A stretch of DNA of 64,000 nucleotides from Azorinus chamasolen (lineage: Eukaryota; Mollusca; Bivalvia; Cardiida; Solecurtidae), in assembly GCA_963576725.1 (NCBI GenBank), contig OY755239.1:57579953-57643952 (forward strand), given 5' to 3'. The number at the start of each line of letters is the position of its first letter. Position 1 is the stretch's first letter. Below the pieces are notes generated by a model. The model ran no database searches. It was not told the origin of the DNA and worked only from the letters and a program-made list of their open reading frames with translations. A program made the translations under genes and the position numbers. Shown here piece after piece: positions 54,376-64,000 of this stretch.

Positions 54376-54799
54376 CTGACCGTTAGCATGGTTGAAATAT
54401 TGATAGTTGAAAATGCCTTCCACTTTCGTTGTCACAATTGTGTTTATCCAGCATTTCTTTCAAACAACATGATAAAGGTGACGTCAAAGTAATCCGCTGT
54501 ATGATCTGGATATAAAGTGATTGCAAGATGTTATCACATAATTCGCCGGAACATACTATTGTTTTAAAACGATAATGTACACTTTCATGTAATGTACATG
54601 TGTGGTTGTCTTGTGTCATTGAATAAAGGTGGGTATACTCGGAATGCCGGTATGCATAGTCAAGTTTAATAAGATACAACAATACCCTTCTGTATTCTGA
54701 CAACAACTTAGTATGAATTACAGTAAACCCCTGGGCCCTCTAATACTTCAAACGCCCAACATGATGTATGAACATGGGCCTCATGTGCAGATGGTAGCT

Positions 54800-55052
54800 T
54801 TACCCTTTCCCTGTTCTACATGTATGTTTATTCCAAATTTCAATTCCTACTGAATATTAATGGAGAAAATAGTTATAATGAAATATGGAAGGTGGCACAC
54901 TGTAACCATTTCAGAAAGAAAAGAAATAGGTATTTCATATTACACTAGCAAACAGAGTATACTCTGATCAGACGGCTCCTCTAGGAGCCGTCTGATCTGG
55001 GTCTACTCTGTTTGCAAATGCATGAAAACACGTTTATATGAGAGAAAGGCTT
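54800..55052 (-). mobile_element. Family B2 element
   Basis: accctttccctgttctacat, perfect core gacggctcctctaggagccg, ctctgtttgcaaatgcatg, gagagaaaggctta. No intact TTAA. Confidence 0.75.
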
Positions 55053-55227
55053 ACAGCAGGACGAAAGTTATGCAGATAGGTCCTGCAGGACTTTCAACCA
55101 ATGTCTACTCATTAAGTTGTCGCTTTAGATGGTTTGTATTGTATCAACACACTGCATGTGTGTACATAGATCAAAGGAACACTAGAATAGCTTATATATG
55201 TATGCAACGTATATTGCCTAACATAAA

Positions 55228-55330
55228 TCTCTCCCTCTCTCTCCCTCTCCCCGTCTCTGTTTGTACATGTATATATCTCTGTTTGTTTCTCTCTTTCTCA
55301 CTCTCTTCTTTCTATCTCTTTCTCTCAAAT
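55228..55330 (+). repeat. CT-rich low-complexity tract
   Basis: Runs of ctctccctctctc and tttctctctttctc; open frames across it are low complexity. Confidence 0.85.
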
Positions 55331-55607
55331 TTGTAAATGATTAAATGTCGTTATGTTGATTTGTGTATCGCATTTACGTCCATGAGTCACGGGAATTATT
55401 GGTCAAGACTGAAACTGTAGATTCAGATTTATAGTATATCATAAGCATACAGAGTAGACGTTTACTACAGGAGCTGTCTGATCAGTCCCGACTTTGTTTG
55501 CAAAGACGTCAACGGTTGTTGCATGGAGTAAAGAGCGAATTTGCTAAAACCAATTATCATACAGGAGTTATTTGATTTAAAATTAAAAGTCTTCATAATC
55601 TTCGTTT

Positions 55608-55837
55608 TAACCCTTTCCCTGTTATTCCAAAGTTCAATACCCACTGAATATACACGAACAAAATACTTATAATGCAATATGAAACTGGAACATTGTAGTC
55701 ATTTTAGAAACTAAAGAAACAGGTCTATCAAAGTTCATTAGCAAACAGAGCAGGCACTGATCAGACGTCTCCTATAGGATCTGGGTATAGTATGTTTGCA
55801 AATACATGAAAAGGCATTTATATAAAGGAAAGGGTTA
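55608..55837 (-). mobile_element. Family B2 element
   Basis: TTAACCCTTTCCCTGTTATT to aaggaaagggTTAG; core half deleted (gacgtctcctataggatctg). Confidence 0.75.
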
Positions 55838-56224
55838 GGGGTAGACAAAGCTCTGTAGAAGCCGTCTGTTCAGCATCTGCTATGTTTGCTTACATAATTA
55901 TACAGGCCTGATTCTACAGGTTTATACACGGTCAAGACATTCCTTGTTCATCATGAATATTCAGCTAATTAAAATCCATACATTTGTTCATGGTTTCAAT
56001 GGTTAAATGTTAGGTCGCTAAATAAATGCTCTGTAACCATCGACTAGGCCAAACGTTATAATAAGTTGATACATTTTATTTACATGTAAAACTTTTATTG
56101 CAAAAGGGGCCTAAGAAATGCAAGGCTCTTGATAACTTTTATAGTAATGGTATATTTATTGCTACATTTGCATATATGAAACTACTGGTGCCTTGTGGTT
56201 TTACAATGGCGATGCCAGGTTTGG

Positions 56225-56455
56225 TAATTGCCGATTCTTCAAAATGTTTATATAAGAATTCATGATGTCATATATATCAATTATAATACTTTCAGTTCTG
56301 ATATATGATCACATGAAGTTTGGGCGATTGTAAAAACCCGAATAAACAAACAGAACAGGCCCTAATCCGACAGGTCCTACAGGAGCCGTCTGATCCGGGT
56401 CTGCTTTATTTGCAAAAATACGTAAAACGACGTGTTTATCAGATAAAGGGTTAGA
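56225..56455 (-). mobile_element. Family B2 element next to a retrotransposon relic
   Basis: catgatgtcatatatatc, aaacagaacaggccctaatc, cctacaggagccgtctgatc, cagataaagggTTAG. Confidence 0.6.
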
Positions 56456-57240
56456 TACCATTGGTACCATTGGGGAAAAACGAATCATGAAAGGAAACGT
56501 TGGCAGAATGCTATTCAAAGACGGTTTGAATGCGTATAAAGTAGAAGAGTGTTTTGCACTTTCGGGGAAGTTGTTCCATTCTTGCATTGTTGCAGGGAGG
56601 AAAGAGTTGCTATAATGGATAGTGCAACAGGCAAGAATATGAATGTCACCAGCGTTTCTTATATTGTACCGAGAAATACTTTCAACCACTTCAGGTACCA
56701 ACTCTGTGAAGTATTGTGGTGTTAAATGAAACACCATGTTATAAAAGAGAATAAGTCTGTGTTTTTACGTCTGGTTTCAAGGCGTTTCCATCATACTTCA
56801 TGCAATAAATTATCAATGGAAACTAATTTAGTTGTCCCAGTTACATGTACTATACGGGCAGCTTCATATTGATTTGTTTCTAAAATGTTACATTATCTGA
56901 TATTACAGTTATCAAATATAGTATCACCGTATTCTAAAATAGGTATAATGAAAGATATGTTTCAAGGGAAGATCTGTCCCAATATATTCGCATGATATTT
57001 ATTCTCGTCCATGCCTTAGTTGCAATATATTCGATATGAAAGTGCCATGTTAGATCACGTGAGAGATGAACGTCAAACTTATGCGAGTCTACTTCTGGAA
57101 TTTGATGGTCTTGCATATGTACGGATGGGTAAACATTTCGAGACCGTTTTAAATTGAAATGATTATCTGAGAGCACAACGTTGTACTGCACTTTAAGATA
57201 GATTTATCTAATTATTGTTAGTTCAATTTATGTTAATTTT
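56456..57240 (-). mobile_element. Non-LTR retrotransposon relic: C-terminal half of reverse transcriptase
   Basis: Minus strand in order: KRSRNVYPSVHM, IPEVDSHKFDVHLSRDLTWH, FHIEYIATKAWTRINIMR, then after a frameshift LETIYLSFIIPILEYGDTIF, YEAARIVHVTGTTKLVSIDN, and in another frame YFTELVPEVVESISRYNIRN, SNSFLPATMQEWNNFPES. The HK.LGV.LS.DL.W..HI, IRP.LEY and S.FPSTI.EWN.LP order is typical of non-LTR reverse transcriptases (jockey/CR1-like or RTE-X-like). Stops and shifts make it inactive. Confidence 0.8.
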
Positions 57241-57481
57241 ATATCTGTAAACTGCAAATTCGAAAGTACAGTAAATACTACGACTGAACAACTCATAATC
57301 AAGTACGACCCATGTTTCAATTTTTTCCCCTAATATGTTTTCCATTTTGTATTCATCGACTAATCAAAGAATTTGTGATCATGATAAGTACATGTATATA
57401 TCTGAAAACAAAATAACAATGATATACGTTCAATATGTATAAATATAACGGTTATATGTTCATTGAGAAACCGCGACAAAC

Positions 57482-57913
57482 TTAACCCTTTCCCTGTTGA
57501 ATATTCGTGTAAGAAATAATGATCAATAATTATTCGCTGCTTTTTCATAATGGCATACAGTACAACCTCTCTATAACGGCCACTAACTTGTGTTAATGAG
57601 TTGGTATTTAGGGCAGGTGGATGCATAAAGCAAGGTGAAAGTAAAACAGAACGCTCTTATAGGAGCGTTTTGTTTTACTTTCACCTTGCTTTAAGCAGCC
57701 ACCTGCCTTTAACACAAAACACTTGATGTAATTTAGTGGCCGTTATAGAGAGGTTTTACTATATATACACATGACGTTTTGGTACTGGTAGAAGCTGTAG
57801 TCAGCTCTATTATAATTTATATTATACATGTAAGTATATTATAGGGCGGTCTGATCTGGGTCTACTCTACTTGCAAAGGCATGTGAAGGCATTTGAATGA
57901 ATGAAAGAGTTAA
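57482..57913 (-). mobile_element. Family B2 element split by a family A MITE, core deleted
   Basis: TTAACCCTTTCCCTGTTGAA; after the MITE, ggtagaagctgtagtcagc, ggtctgatctgggtctac, gaatgaaagagTTAA. Confidence 0.75.
57556..57762. mobile_element. Family A MITE (ATAACGG-type ends), nested in B2
   Basis: TACAGTACAACCTCTCTATA; arms gcataaagcaaggtgaaag; core gctcttataggagcg; right end gaggttttactata. Confidence 0.88.
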
Positions 57914-57961
57914 TACTAATGTACATACATGTACACGTGTGATAGAAATAAATTGCTAGAG

Positions 57962-58150
57962 CTACAGATAAAGGCACGTGACAATATACTAAAATCGTCA
58001 TTTCTCCGCCAAACCGTATACTGTGACCACTCTTTAGAATCGCCTCGAAGAGACGATTCTACAGAATGGTCAGAGTATATGGTTTGGCGGCAAAATAGAG
58101 GAGCTTTTCTTGAAAATGTTTAAAATTACGCGTTTTATGTGGACTTCGGA
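57962..58150 (+). mobile_element. Family F element, short form
   Basis: aaatcgtcatttctccgcc, gaatcgcctcgaagagacga, ggtttggcggcaaaatag. Confidence 0.65.
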
Positions 58151-58552
58151 AACGACCTAGATGGGTATACAAAGTGTAATATAGAACTATAAACTGTATA
58201 TTGGTTTACAAGAAACATTGATATTGATTTCCGACACTGATGATAAACGATCACATACTGTGTTTTTATTGTTCTCAACGAGCTCTGCCAGAGCTGCCTC
58301 TGCGAACATTCCACTCATTTGGAATACGTCTTTTGTTTTACAATATTGAACCCCAAACGGGGATATTCTAGTACATGTTGGAAATATTATGTTATAAACA
58401 AAGAGATAAAATGGACGGAAATGTCTGTGGATCGTTTGTTCACAGACTATTCTGTCTATACAATGGCGTCAGTTGTTTTGTCTGTATCGCCATATCAGAC
58501 AAATGAGTGCATGGTAGTCTCGCTAATGCATCCATATGATTTCTTAAACATA

Positions 58553-58722
58553 GGAGTCTGTAAAAGTAGGTGACTGCTTAATGCAGGGTAAAGGTAATGC
58601 AAAAAAACTCATATTGGAGCTTTTATGCATTACTTTTGTCCTGTATTAAGCTTTCGCCTGTCTAACAATCTTGAAGTATACTTCTTTTGAGGGGTCACAT
58701 TAACGAGACTTTACAGTACAAT
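58553..58722. mobile_element. Family A MITE, diverged
   Basis: aggtgactgcttaatgcagg, core aactcatattggagctt, tcctgtattaagctttcgcc, gagactttacagta. Confidence 0.6.
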
Positions 58723-58974
58723 CATGTCAAAACGCGTAAGAATGTAGACAAGAAAAGAACATATGTATGGAAATTGAGATAATGAGAGGGCCTGCTCAGA
58801 AAATTGCCAATTTCTTCACTGAACTGCTTACGCTGACTATATGTTGCTGTGTAATTGGTTAGCCTGTAGCATACTGAGCAAAGATTTGTCAATTTCAGTT
58901 TTTAAAAATATGTGTATTCCGTTTCCCTACACACACGCAGTCAATGTTTTGATGCTGATGAGACGTCATGTTTC

Positions 58975-59090
58975 ACTGATAGGGGGCGTAGCTAGCGATA
59001 CGCACTTACGCACGTGCGCAACATCAGTCTGAGAGGTGAAAACAGGCCAAAATGGAACAACAATCGAAAGGCTAAGGGGAGTGGACTTTG
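58975..59090 (+). repeat. Dispersed repeat shared with 11,797-11,905
   Basis: gtagctagcgatacgca, cttacgcacgtgcgcaac, gccaaaatggaac. Confidence 0.5.
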
Positions 59091-59120
59091 ATAAACGTTC
59101 TGTCTTGTCATGTAAGTTTT

Positions 59121-59445
59121 AACCCGCTCCCTTATATTGACGCCTTTTGACTCTCCTGTAAAAGTCACATTTTGAAACCATTGTGATAAATAGAGCTTTC
59201 GCTCCTATATGATTCAAAACTACACAACTCTACTGTTTAACCATGTACCTGCTGAATATTCATGTAAAAATATTGACATCATGCATCTTAATTAGATTAT
59301 TTGCCTATAATCACATACGCAGAACGTTTTGACTCATATAGAAACTGTAAAACCAGATTGATATTATACCATAAGCCAACTGATTAGACAGCTCCTGTTT
59401 GTAAAGAGGCGAAATGGCGTTTATATGAGGGAAAGGATGACGAAA
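59121..59445 (+). mobile_element. Truncated family C followed by a B2 remnant
   Basis: C: TTAACCCGCTCCCTTATATT, gaaaccattgtgataaatag, cgctcctatatgattc, the right arm mostly deleted. B2 from about 59,237: taaccatgtacctgctgaat, gcatcttaattagatt, gagggaaaggatg. Confidence 0.55.
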
Positions 59446-60121
59446 CATTTAAACGGGGCAAGCAAACCGTTGCTGAACCAGTATAATACATGTGGTTAAT
59501 ACCAGTATATAGTGATGCTATACAGACTGGTATTGTTTGGTAAAGCAGAACAAGTTGTTGAGAATATCTCTAGCCTAGATGACATATCAAAGCGTAGAGT
59601 ACTTTTCACCAGTTACACTACTACATGTATTACAGCCTGCCAAGAGATTGTACCAAAACCTGTTGGGAAATTCTTTTATGGAAGATATTCTTCTATGTGT
59701 AAATAATGTATACTCTAATTGTATTAATACAGTTGTATTGTATTTTATCTATTCTAAATGACACTTGCTAATCAGTGTATTTTATATGACCAAAGGGGTT
59801 ATATTCGACTTCTTAGACCGTTTCTTATCATTCGCATTAAGGTCCGTTTTGATTTGTCAACTTTTACTTCATGTTTCATTTTACTGTAACACTGTCTATG
59901 CAGAATTGAATATATTTTAGCAGCTATCATTTAGAATTTACTTTGTAATTAGATTGGATACTGTGATAGTGTTTTGCCTATTTTGTTATGAGTGGGTAAT
60001 CTACATGTATCTCATACATGTGTATCTCTGTTTAGAAAAGCTGTGTACATTTGTTTTATTGCTTTAGGATTTGTATTGACTATGTGTGTATACAGATGAG
60101 ACAAATAAACAAATAAACACT
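59446..60121 (+). mobile_element. Possible non-LTR element 3' end
   Basis: A short frame at 59,512-59,706 (SSLDDISKRRVLFTSY...KPVGKFFYGRYSS) has no sure identity. The long AT-rich tail ends gagacaaataaacaaataaa, a tail style usual for retroelement 3' UTRs. Confidence 0.35.
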
Positions 60122-60342
60122 TAATTCATTTGCTTTGGCCTCTAATAATTAAACTGGACGGTTTCTAAAGCTACAAATGATCAAGTTTACTGTAAATTAT
60201 ATTGGAGCAAACGGGTAAATGCCGATGCAATTAAAATGTCGAAGGTAAATATCATCAAAGTATTCAATTGTTGCGTATCCATAACGTTGATTTAATGTAT
60301 AAACTAACGATGGCTCAAATTGCGATGTAGGACACATTTATG

Positions 60343-60781
60343 TACAGTAGAACCTGCCTTAAGCGGTCATTCATTTATTGAACATAGGAGTCTTAAAAAG
60401 CAGGTGGTTGCTTAATGCAGGGCAAAAGAATGCAGAAAGCTCCTATAGGAGCTATTCGTATTACTTTTGACCTGCATTAAACTACCACCTGCCTTACAGA
60501 CCAATACCCCGACCTCGGTTTTATGACCGTTTAACCCATTCTCTCATATTGACGACTTTTGACGACCCTGTAAAAGTCACTTTGTGAAATCATTGTGATA
60601 AATAGAGCATTTGCTCCTATAGGAGCAAATGCTCTATTTATCACAATGGTTTCAAACTACACAATTCTAAAAGTTTCCTTTTCTCTAGATAATGCTCATT
60701 TTCGGTAGATTTATTCAAAGAGGTTGTACATGTATCTAAAAATAGCATATGAGGTAATGGGTTAAGAACGGTTCTACTGTG
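60343..60781. mobile_element. Family A MITE with a family C element in its right arm
   Basis: TACAGTAGAACCTGCCTTAA, arms gcaggtggttgcttaatgc, core agctcctataggagct; right arm ttatgaccgt^TTAA^gaacggttctactgt. Confidence 0.85.
60531..60765 (+). mobile_element. Family C TTAA element, nested
   Basis: TTAACCCATTCTCTCATATT to gaggtaatgggTTAA; perfect core tttgctcctataggagcaaa. Confidence 0.9.
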
Positions 60782-60789
60782 TGCTTGAT

Positions 60790-60890
60790 TCACTCATGCT
60801 GTGTGGAACTACTGACCGAGTATTAAACAGTTTGGATCCTGATCAGATATGTCTAGTCAGAACACGGTTAGCAGGATAATCGTGAAGGGT
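60790..60890 (+). mobile_element. Family D fragment
   Basis: aactactgaccgagtattaa, cagtttggatcctgatcag; palindrome right half missing. Confidence 0.45.
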
Positions 60891-60891
60891 A

Positions 60892-61099
60892 TACACTAAA
60901 ACCTCTCTAAACCGGACGTTCAATATAGTATAAATACCGGTCTAAGAGACAGATGGCAGCTTAATGCAGGGTGAAAGTCATGCAGAAAGCTCCTACAGGA
61001 GCTTTCTGAATGACTTTCACCCTGCATTAAGCTGCCACCTGCCTAAAAGTATTTAAAATTATCTCTTCTAGAATTTCGGATTAGAGGTGTTTTACTGTA
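60892..61099. mobile_element. Family A MITE (AAACCGGA-type ends)
   Basis: TACACTAAAACCTCTCTAAA; arms tggcagcttaatgcagggtg; core aagctcctacaggagctt; right end gtgttttactgta. Confidence 0.88.
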
Positions 61100-61349
61100 T
61101 AAAACACACTGCATCGTTCAGAATAAATTGTATATACACTGTAGTTAAGTATTTTGCATGGCATATCAAATTGTATTAGAATTAGAGTAACCGTTCTAAA
61201 CCAACAACGATATTGTCTATAAGTTTGTGCTTGAAATTCGCGGGGAATTAATGACATGTCACAAGGAATGTGTTTATCGATATAAAATGAAACTGAAGCC
61301 CATTTGACTACGAGCAAGTTAATTCTTACCCACGCTGTGAAAAAATGTA

Positions 61350-61480
61350 TCACGCTTTTGAGAAGCTATTGACCGAGTGTCAAGCCTCTTAGATTCTGAT
61401 CAGATGCCGAGTTACTCGGCGTCTCATCTGGATCCAAACTGTTTGCAAATGCGAGCCAGGTTGCGAATAGCGGGTGTAGG
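61350..61480 (+). mobile_element. Family D element
   Basis: gagaagctattgaccgagtg, gattctgatcagatgccgag, ttactcggcgtctcatc, ccaaactgtttgcaaatgc. Confidence 0.6.
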
Positions 61481-61481
61481 T

Positions 61482-61645
61482 TTCCCCTTTCCCTGTTCTA
61501 TATTTAGTCCAGTTGTCAATACCTACTGAATATTAATGGAAAAATAGTTATACAATGTAATGAACTATGGAAGGTGGAAATTGTAGCCATTTTAGAAACT
61601 AAAGGAACAGATCTATCAAATTCCATAAGCAAACAGAGCAGACCC
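61482..61645 (-). mobile_element. Family B2 left half, truncated
   Basis: ccctttccctgttctatat, cctactgaatattaatgg, gcaaacagagcagaccctgg; the rest is replaced by a SINE/LINE tail. Confidence 0.6.
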
Positions 61646-61785
61646 TGGTCCTGATAACAACTGTGATAATCATGCGGTTCAATCCGGTTAGTGATTTCAT
61701 CCATGTGAAGCGCTTTTGAACGCACATATCCTGTGTGAAAAGAGCGCTATATAAATGTGGTATGATAATAATAATACCGCTCTTC
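61646..61785 (+). repeat. SINE/LINE tail of the GCGCTATATAAATG type
   Basis: tgtgaagcgcttttgaacg, tgtgaaaagagcgctatata, aatgtggtatgataataata. This AAAGCGCTATATAAATG...(ATT)n tail is common in animal SINEs and CR1/L2-type LINEs. Confidence 0.6.
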
Positions 61786-62145
61786 TTAGTTTTGCTTTAA
61801 TAATGTGATATTGCTTTCTTAGTCTAGTACATTGTACTCTCGATAACGTCGATGTTTTTATATCATGCTATCTTATGCTGATGTATGCAGTGTTTACTTT
61901 ATGTCTTATAATTTGCTTTACTTTTTGCTTGAGTTTCATTTAATGCGATCTTATACTTATTTTGTTACAATGTATCTGTGATGTTTAATGTTGCTATTAT
62001 GTCATTGCGATTCTATTTTTGTGCTGTATTGTGTATGTGATTGAAATGTCGGTGTTAAAAGCTCAGTCGAGCTTATGTTATCTGTTAATTATACACCGAC
62101 TTGTAAATAAATATTACTTGAATTGACTTGACTTGTTGAGTATTA
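61786..62145 (+). mobile_element. Probable non-LTR 3' UTR with terminal hairpin
   Basis: Hairpin gtcggtgt ... acaccgac with ctcagtcgagctt inside, followed by gacttgtaaataaatatta and an imperfect ttgaattgacttgacttg tail. Such stem-loop plus short repeat endings are typical of non-LTR elements. Confidence 0.5.
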
Positions 62146-62194
62146 TTTAATTTTACTTGACCTGGCGATTGGTTACAATCATGTAACATCTTTA

Positions 62195-62335
62195 CATTAA
62201 AACCTCTCTAAAGCGACCAATTTAATAATAAATATAGACGCATTTAAAAGAAAGAGGTTGCGTAATGCAGGACGAGAGTAATACAGAATTCTCCTGCATA
62301 AATTCCAACGTGCATTAAGCGACCACCTGCAAGCA
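62195..62335. mobile_element. Family A MITE, right half truncated
   Basis: tacattaaaacctctctaaa, gaggttgcgtaatgcagg, gcattaagcgaccacctgc. Confidence 0.6.
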
Positions 62336-62829
62336 TGGCCTATGTCATTTTGAGAAGTTCCCTGTGAAAGCGGGATGTTAACCTGTCGCCAGTCCCAGTC
62401 CCAGTCCCGACACAGAACCTGCCCTACCGTTACCTTCATATTGTGAGAGAGTCAAAAACATGCCCCCATCCCCCATCTGAGGGGCGATTCAAATACCTAC
62501 AATTTAGCAGGATAATATAGATTAATTGGACCAAAATGTACCGTACATCATGTACCCCTTTTGACTATTGTAATATCACTTCAGTTATGAATTAAACCTG
62601 AAAACAAACTCATGTTTATGCAGTATAACTGACACAGGCTTCTACTGCAAACCTTCTAAAGCAGCCTTTTAGGAAAGAGAAACATTTAGATATTTTAGAT
62701 AGATGGCTACTCAACCACGTCCTTCATACAAACGCCTTTTCATGCCTTTGCAAACAGAGAAGAATCAATTTTTTTAGCTTGAAATATGTCATTATTTCTT
62801 ACATGTATATATATATAGTCAACAGGTAA

Positions 62830-62971
62830 ACCGTTAATGCAGGATGAAGAGCTGAAGGAAAACTCATTTAGGGGCCTTCTGTACGACTTTCACACTACAT
62901 TAAGCTGCCACCTGTCTTAAATAACGGTATTGATGTTGAATACTAAGTCCGACGTAGAGAGGTTTTACAGC
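62830..62971. mobile_element. Family A MITE, left outer arm missing
   Basis: gttaatgcaggatgaagagc, actcatttaggggcc, cattaagctgccacctgtc, gagaggttttacag. A small B2-like piece precedes it. Confidence 0.55.
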
Positions 62972-63156
62972 ATTTATTCATGTATACAGGATTCAACTGA
63001 AAAAGATAAAAGCCATATAGAATGAAAAAATTAGATTACTCTAAAAGTGAAGACACAAAGGTACATCGCAGATAATGGTATCTCAATAGTGCGTAATTGA
63101 TGAAAATTGAAACCATTGGTTGAGCAGTGTAATTACATGTATACAGTTTTAAAAGC

Positions 63157-63335
63157 TTAACCCTTGTCCTGCTCTTTGCAAGCTTACTTGCATTTGCAAA
63201 CAGCTTGGATCCAAATAACTCGGCGTATGATCAGGATCAAAGCTGTTTGACACTCGGTCAACAGTTTCTCAAACGCTTGATCGCATTGGAAGTAGTCAAA
63301 ATTGCACACGATTAAAACATTGCAGACATTGTTCC
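63157..63335 (-). mobile_element. Family D element
   Basis: TTAACCCTTGTCCTGCTC; gcaaacagcttggatcc, aactcggcgtatgatc, aagctgtttgacactcggtc, ggaagtagtcaaaattgc. Part of the left core arm is deleted. Confidence 0.65.
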
Positions 63336-63575
63336 GTGGTGAGATAAGGTCTAGTAAAAGCCTTGATTATTGGTGCTGTGGGAATTCGTTATTTTAAGAT
63401 CTAACAGATAAAAGGGCTGTTAACAAAATCTTGTTTGTGGATTTTCATTCCGAAAATATTAATATCGGACGCGATTAGTTAAATCCTAGCAACAATGTCT
63501 GTGATTCCCTGTTCGATTTTAATCTGAAGAGGAGAGAGTTCCGATTCTGTAAGCATTTATTGGAATTCTATTGGC

Positions 63576-63787
63576 TTAACCCTTACTGTGCGGGACACGA
63601 GTCACTAATGTCATTTGCAAACAGTGTAGACCCAGATGAGAGGACTCCTAGAGGAGCCATCCCATCGGGGTATGCACTGTGTGTCATGTTACACTTTTCT
63701 TTCGAAGAATCCCTAAATATTCACCATAAGCTTTGCCTGTTTGAATTTTGGAATAGTCCAATTAAAAAGTCAGCGTTGTAAGGGTTA
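63576..63787 (-). mobile_element. Family H element, copy 4 (inverted)
   Basis: TTAACCCTTACTGTGCGG to gcgttgtaagggTTAG; core gaggactcctagaggagcc; caccataagctttgcctg. Confidence 0.75.
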
Positions 63788-63824
63788 GTAGAAATGTTAA
63801 GTATTTGGTTTTCCATTAACTTTC

Positions 63825-64000
63825 ACCCTGCTGTGAAAAAATAGTGTCTGCTAAAATTTGGACCTCGTGTAATTCAGATTTGTTTTAATTCGATCAAGGT
63901 TTTAGGAAACTACTGACCGAGTGTCAAACAGCATTGATACTGATGCCATGCCAATTTACTCGGTAAATCATCTGTGTCCAAACTGTTTAATCGCAAATAG
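63825..64000 (+). mobile_element. Family D element, cut by window end
   Basis: accctgctgtgaaaaaatag, tgtctgctaaaatttggac, actactgaccgagtgtcaaa, gatgccatgccaatttactc, ccaaactgttt. Confidence 0.6.

Noticed and set aside
57360..57626. 88-residue minus-strand frame near the upstream side of the adhesion gene
   Set aside because: Overlaps B2 and A element sequence and lacks a plausible signal peptide followed by a phase-1 donor.
61081..61353. Frame starting MIHFFTAW followed by gtaaga on the minus strand, as a candidate signal-peptide exon
   Set aside because: Only eight residues before the donor, no hydrophobic core of useful length, and the phase does not match the first Ig exon.
1..64000. CRISPR array, suggested by the many short palindromes
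   Set aside because: Repeats are dispersed, of several families, with no regular spacers, in an intron-bearing eukaryotic sequence.

Overview
This is repeat-rich, AT-rich animal nuclear DNA. Coding sequence is split into short exons with GT/AG borders. There are no operons or ribosome-binding sites, and most of the sequence is layered mobile-element debris. A bivalve mollusc is my best guess: two relics resemble a SINE-like repeat I associate with bivalve genomes, and the reverse-transcriptase relics are of kinds common there. The phylum is an inference, not a reading.

Gene content. I can support one protein gene, on the minus strand from about 53.4 kb down to 35.1 kb. Seven coding exons join with consistent phases into an uninterrupted 375-residue C-terminal part of a GPI-anchored, three-immunoglobulin-domain adhesion protein of the lachesin/IgLON/DIP type. 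Ig1 is on two exons, Ig2 on two, Ig3 on one, followed by a Thr-rich stalk exon and a last exon with a GPI-type hydrophobic tail and stop. The signal-peptide exon was not found.

Mobile elements. (1) TA-flanked, nearly perfect palindromes of about 200 bp with pogo/Tigger-like ends (CAGTAAAACC...), called family A here. (2) Several TTAA-flanked families with CCC...GGG termini, as expected of piggyBac-type non-autonomous elements, called B1, B2, C, E, H and J; D is probably the same type. (3) Other palindrome families: F and K. (4) A 2.0-kb inverted-repeat element (21,047-23,061) carrying arrays of AACCGTT-like motifs near both ends. (5) Eroded non-LTR retrotransposon pieces near 6.6-7.0, 25.1-25.5, 35.3-36.3, 38.8-39.0, 56.5-57.2, 59.4-60.1 and 61.7-62.1 kb. 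(6) SINE-like and tRNA-like fragments. (7) Microsatellites and a 39-bp minisatellite.

Main observation. TA-type and TTAA-type families with unrelated ends share one palindromic centre, GCTCCTATAGGAGC or a close variant. At least one copy is half of one family and half of another, joined at that centre. Nested copies give clean TTAA and TA empty sites. If anything here is undescribed, it is this modular set of foldback elements and how they exchange arms. Several long hairpins also lie inside the introns of the adhesion gene.

Layout. 0-35 kb: mobile elements, satellites and unassigned sequence. 35-53.5 kb: the adhesion gene, with introns full of elements. 53.5-64 kb: mobile elements and retrotransposon relics.
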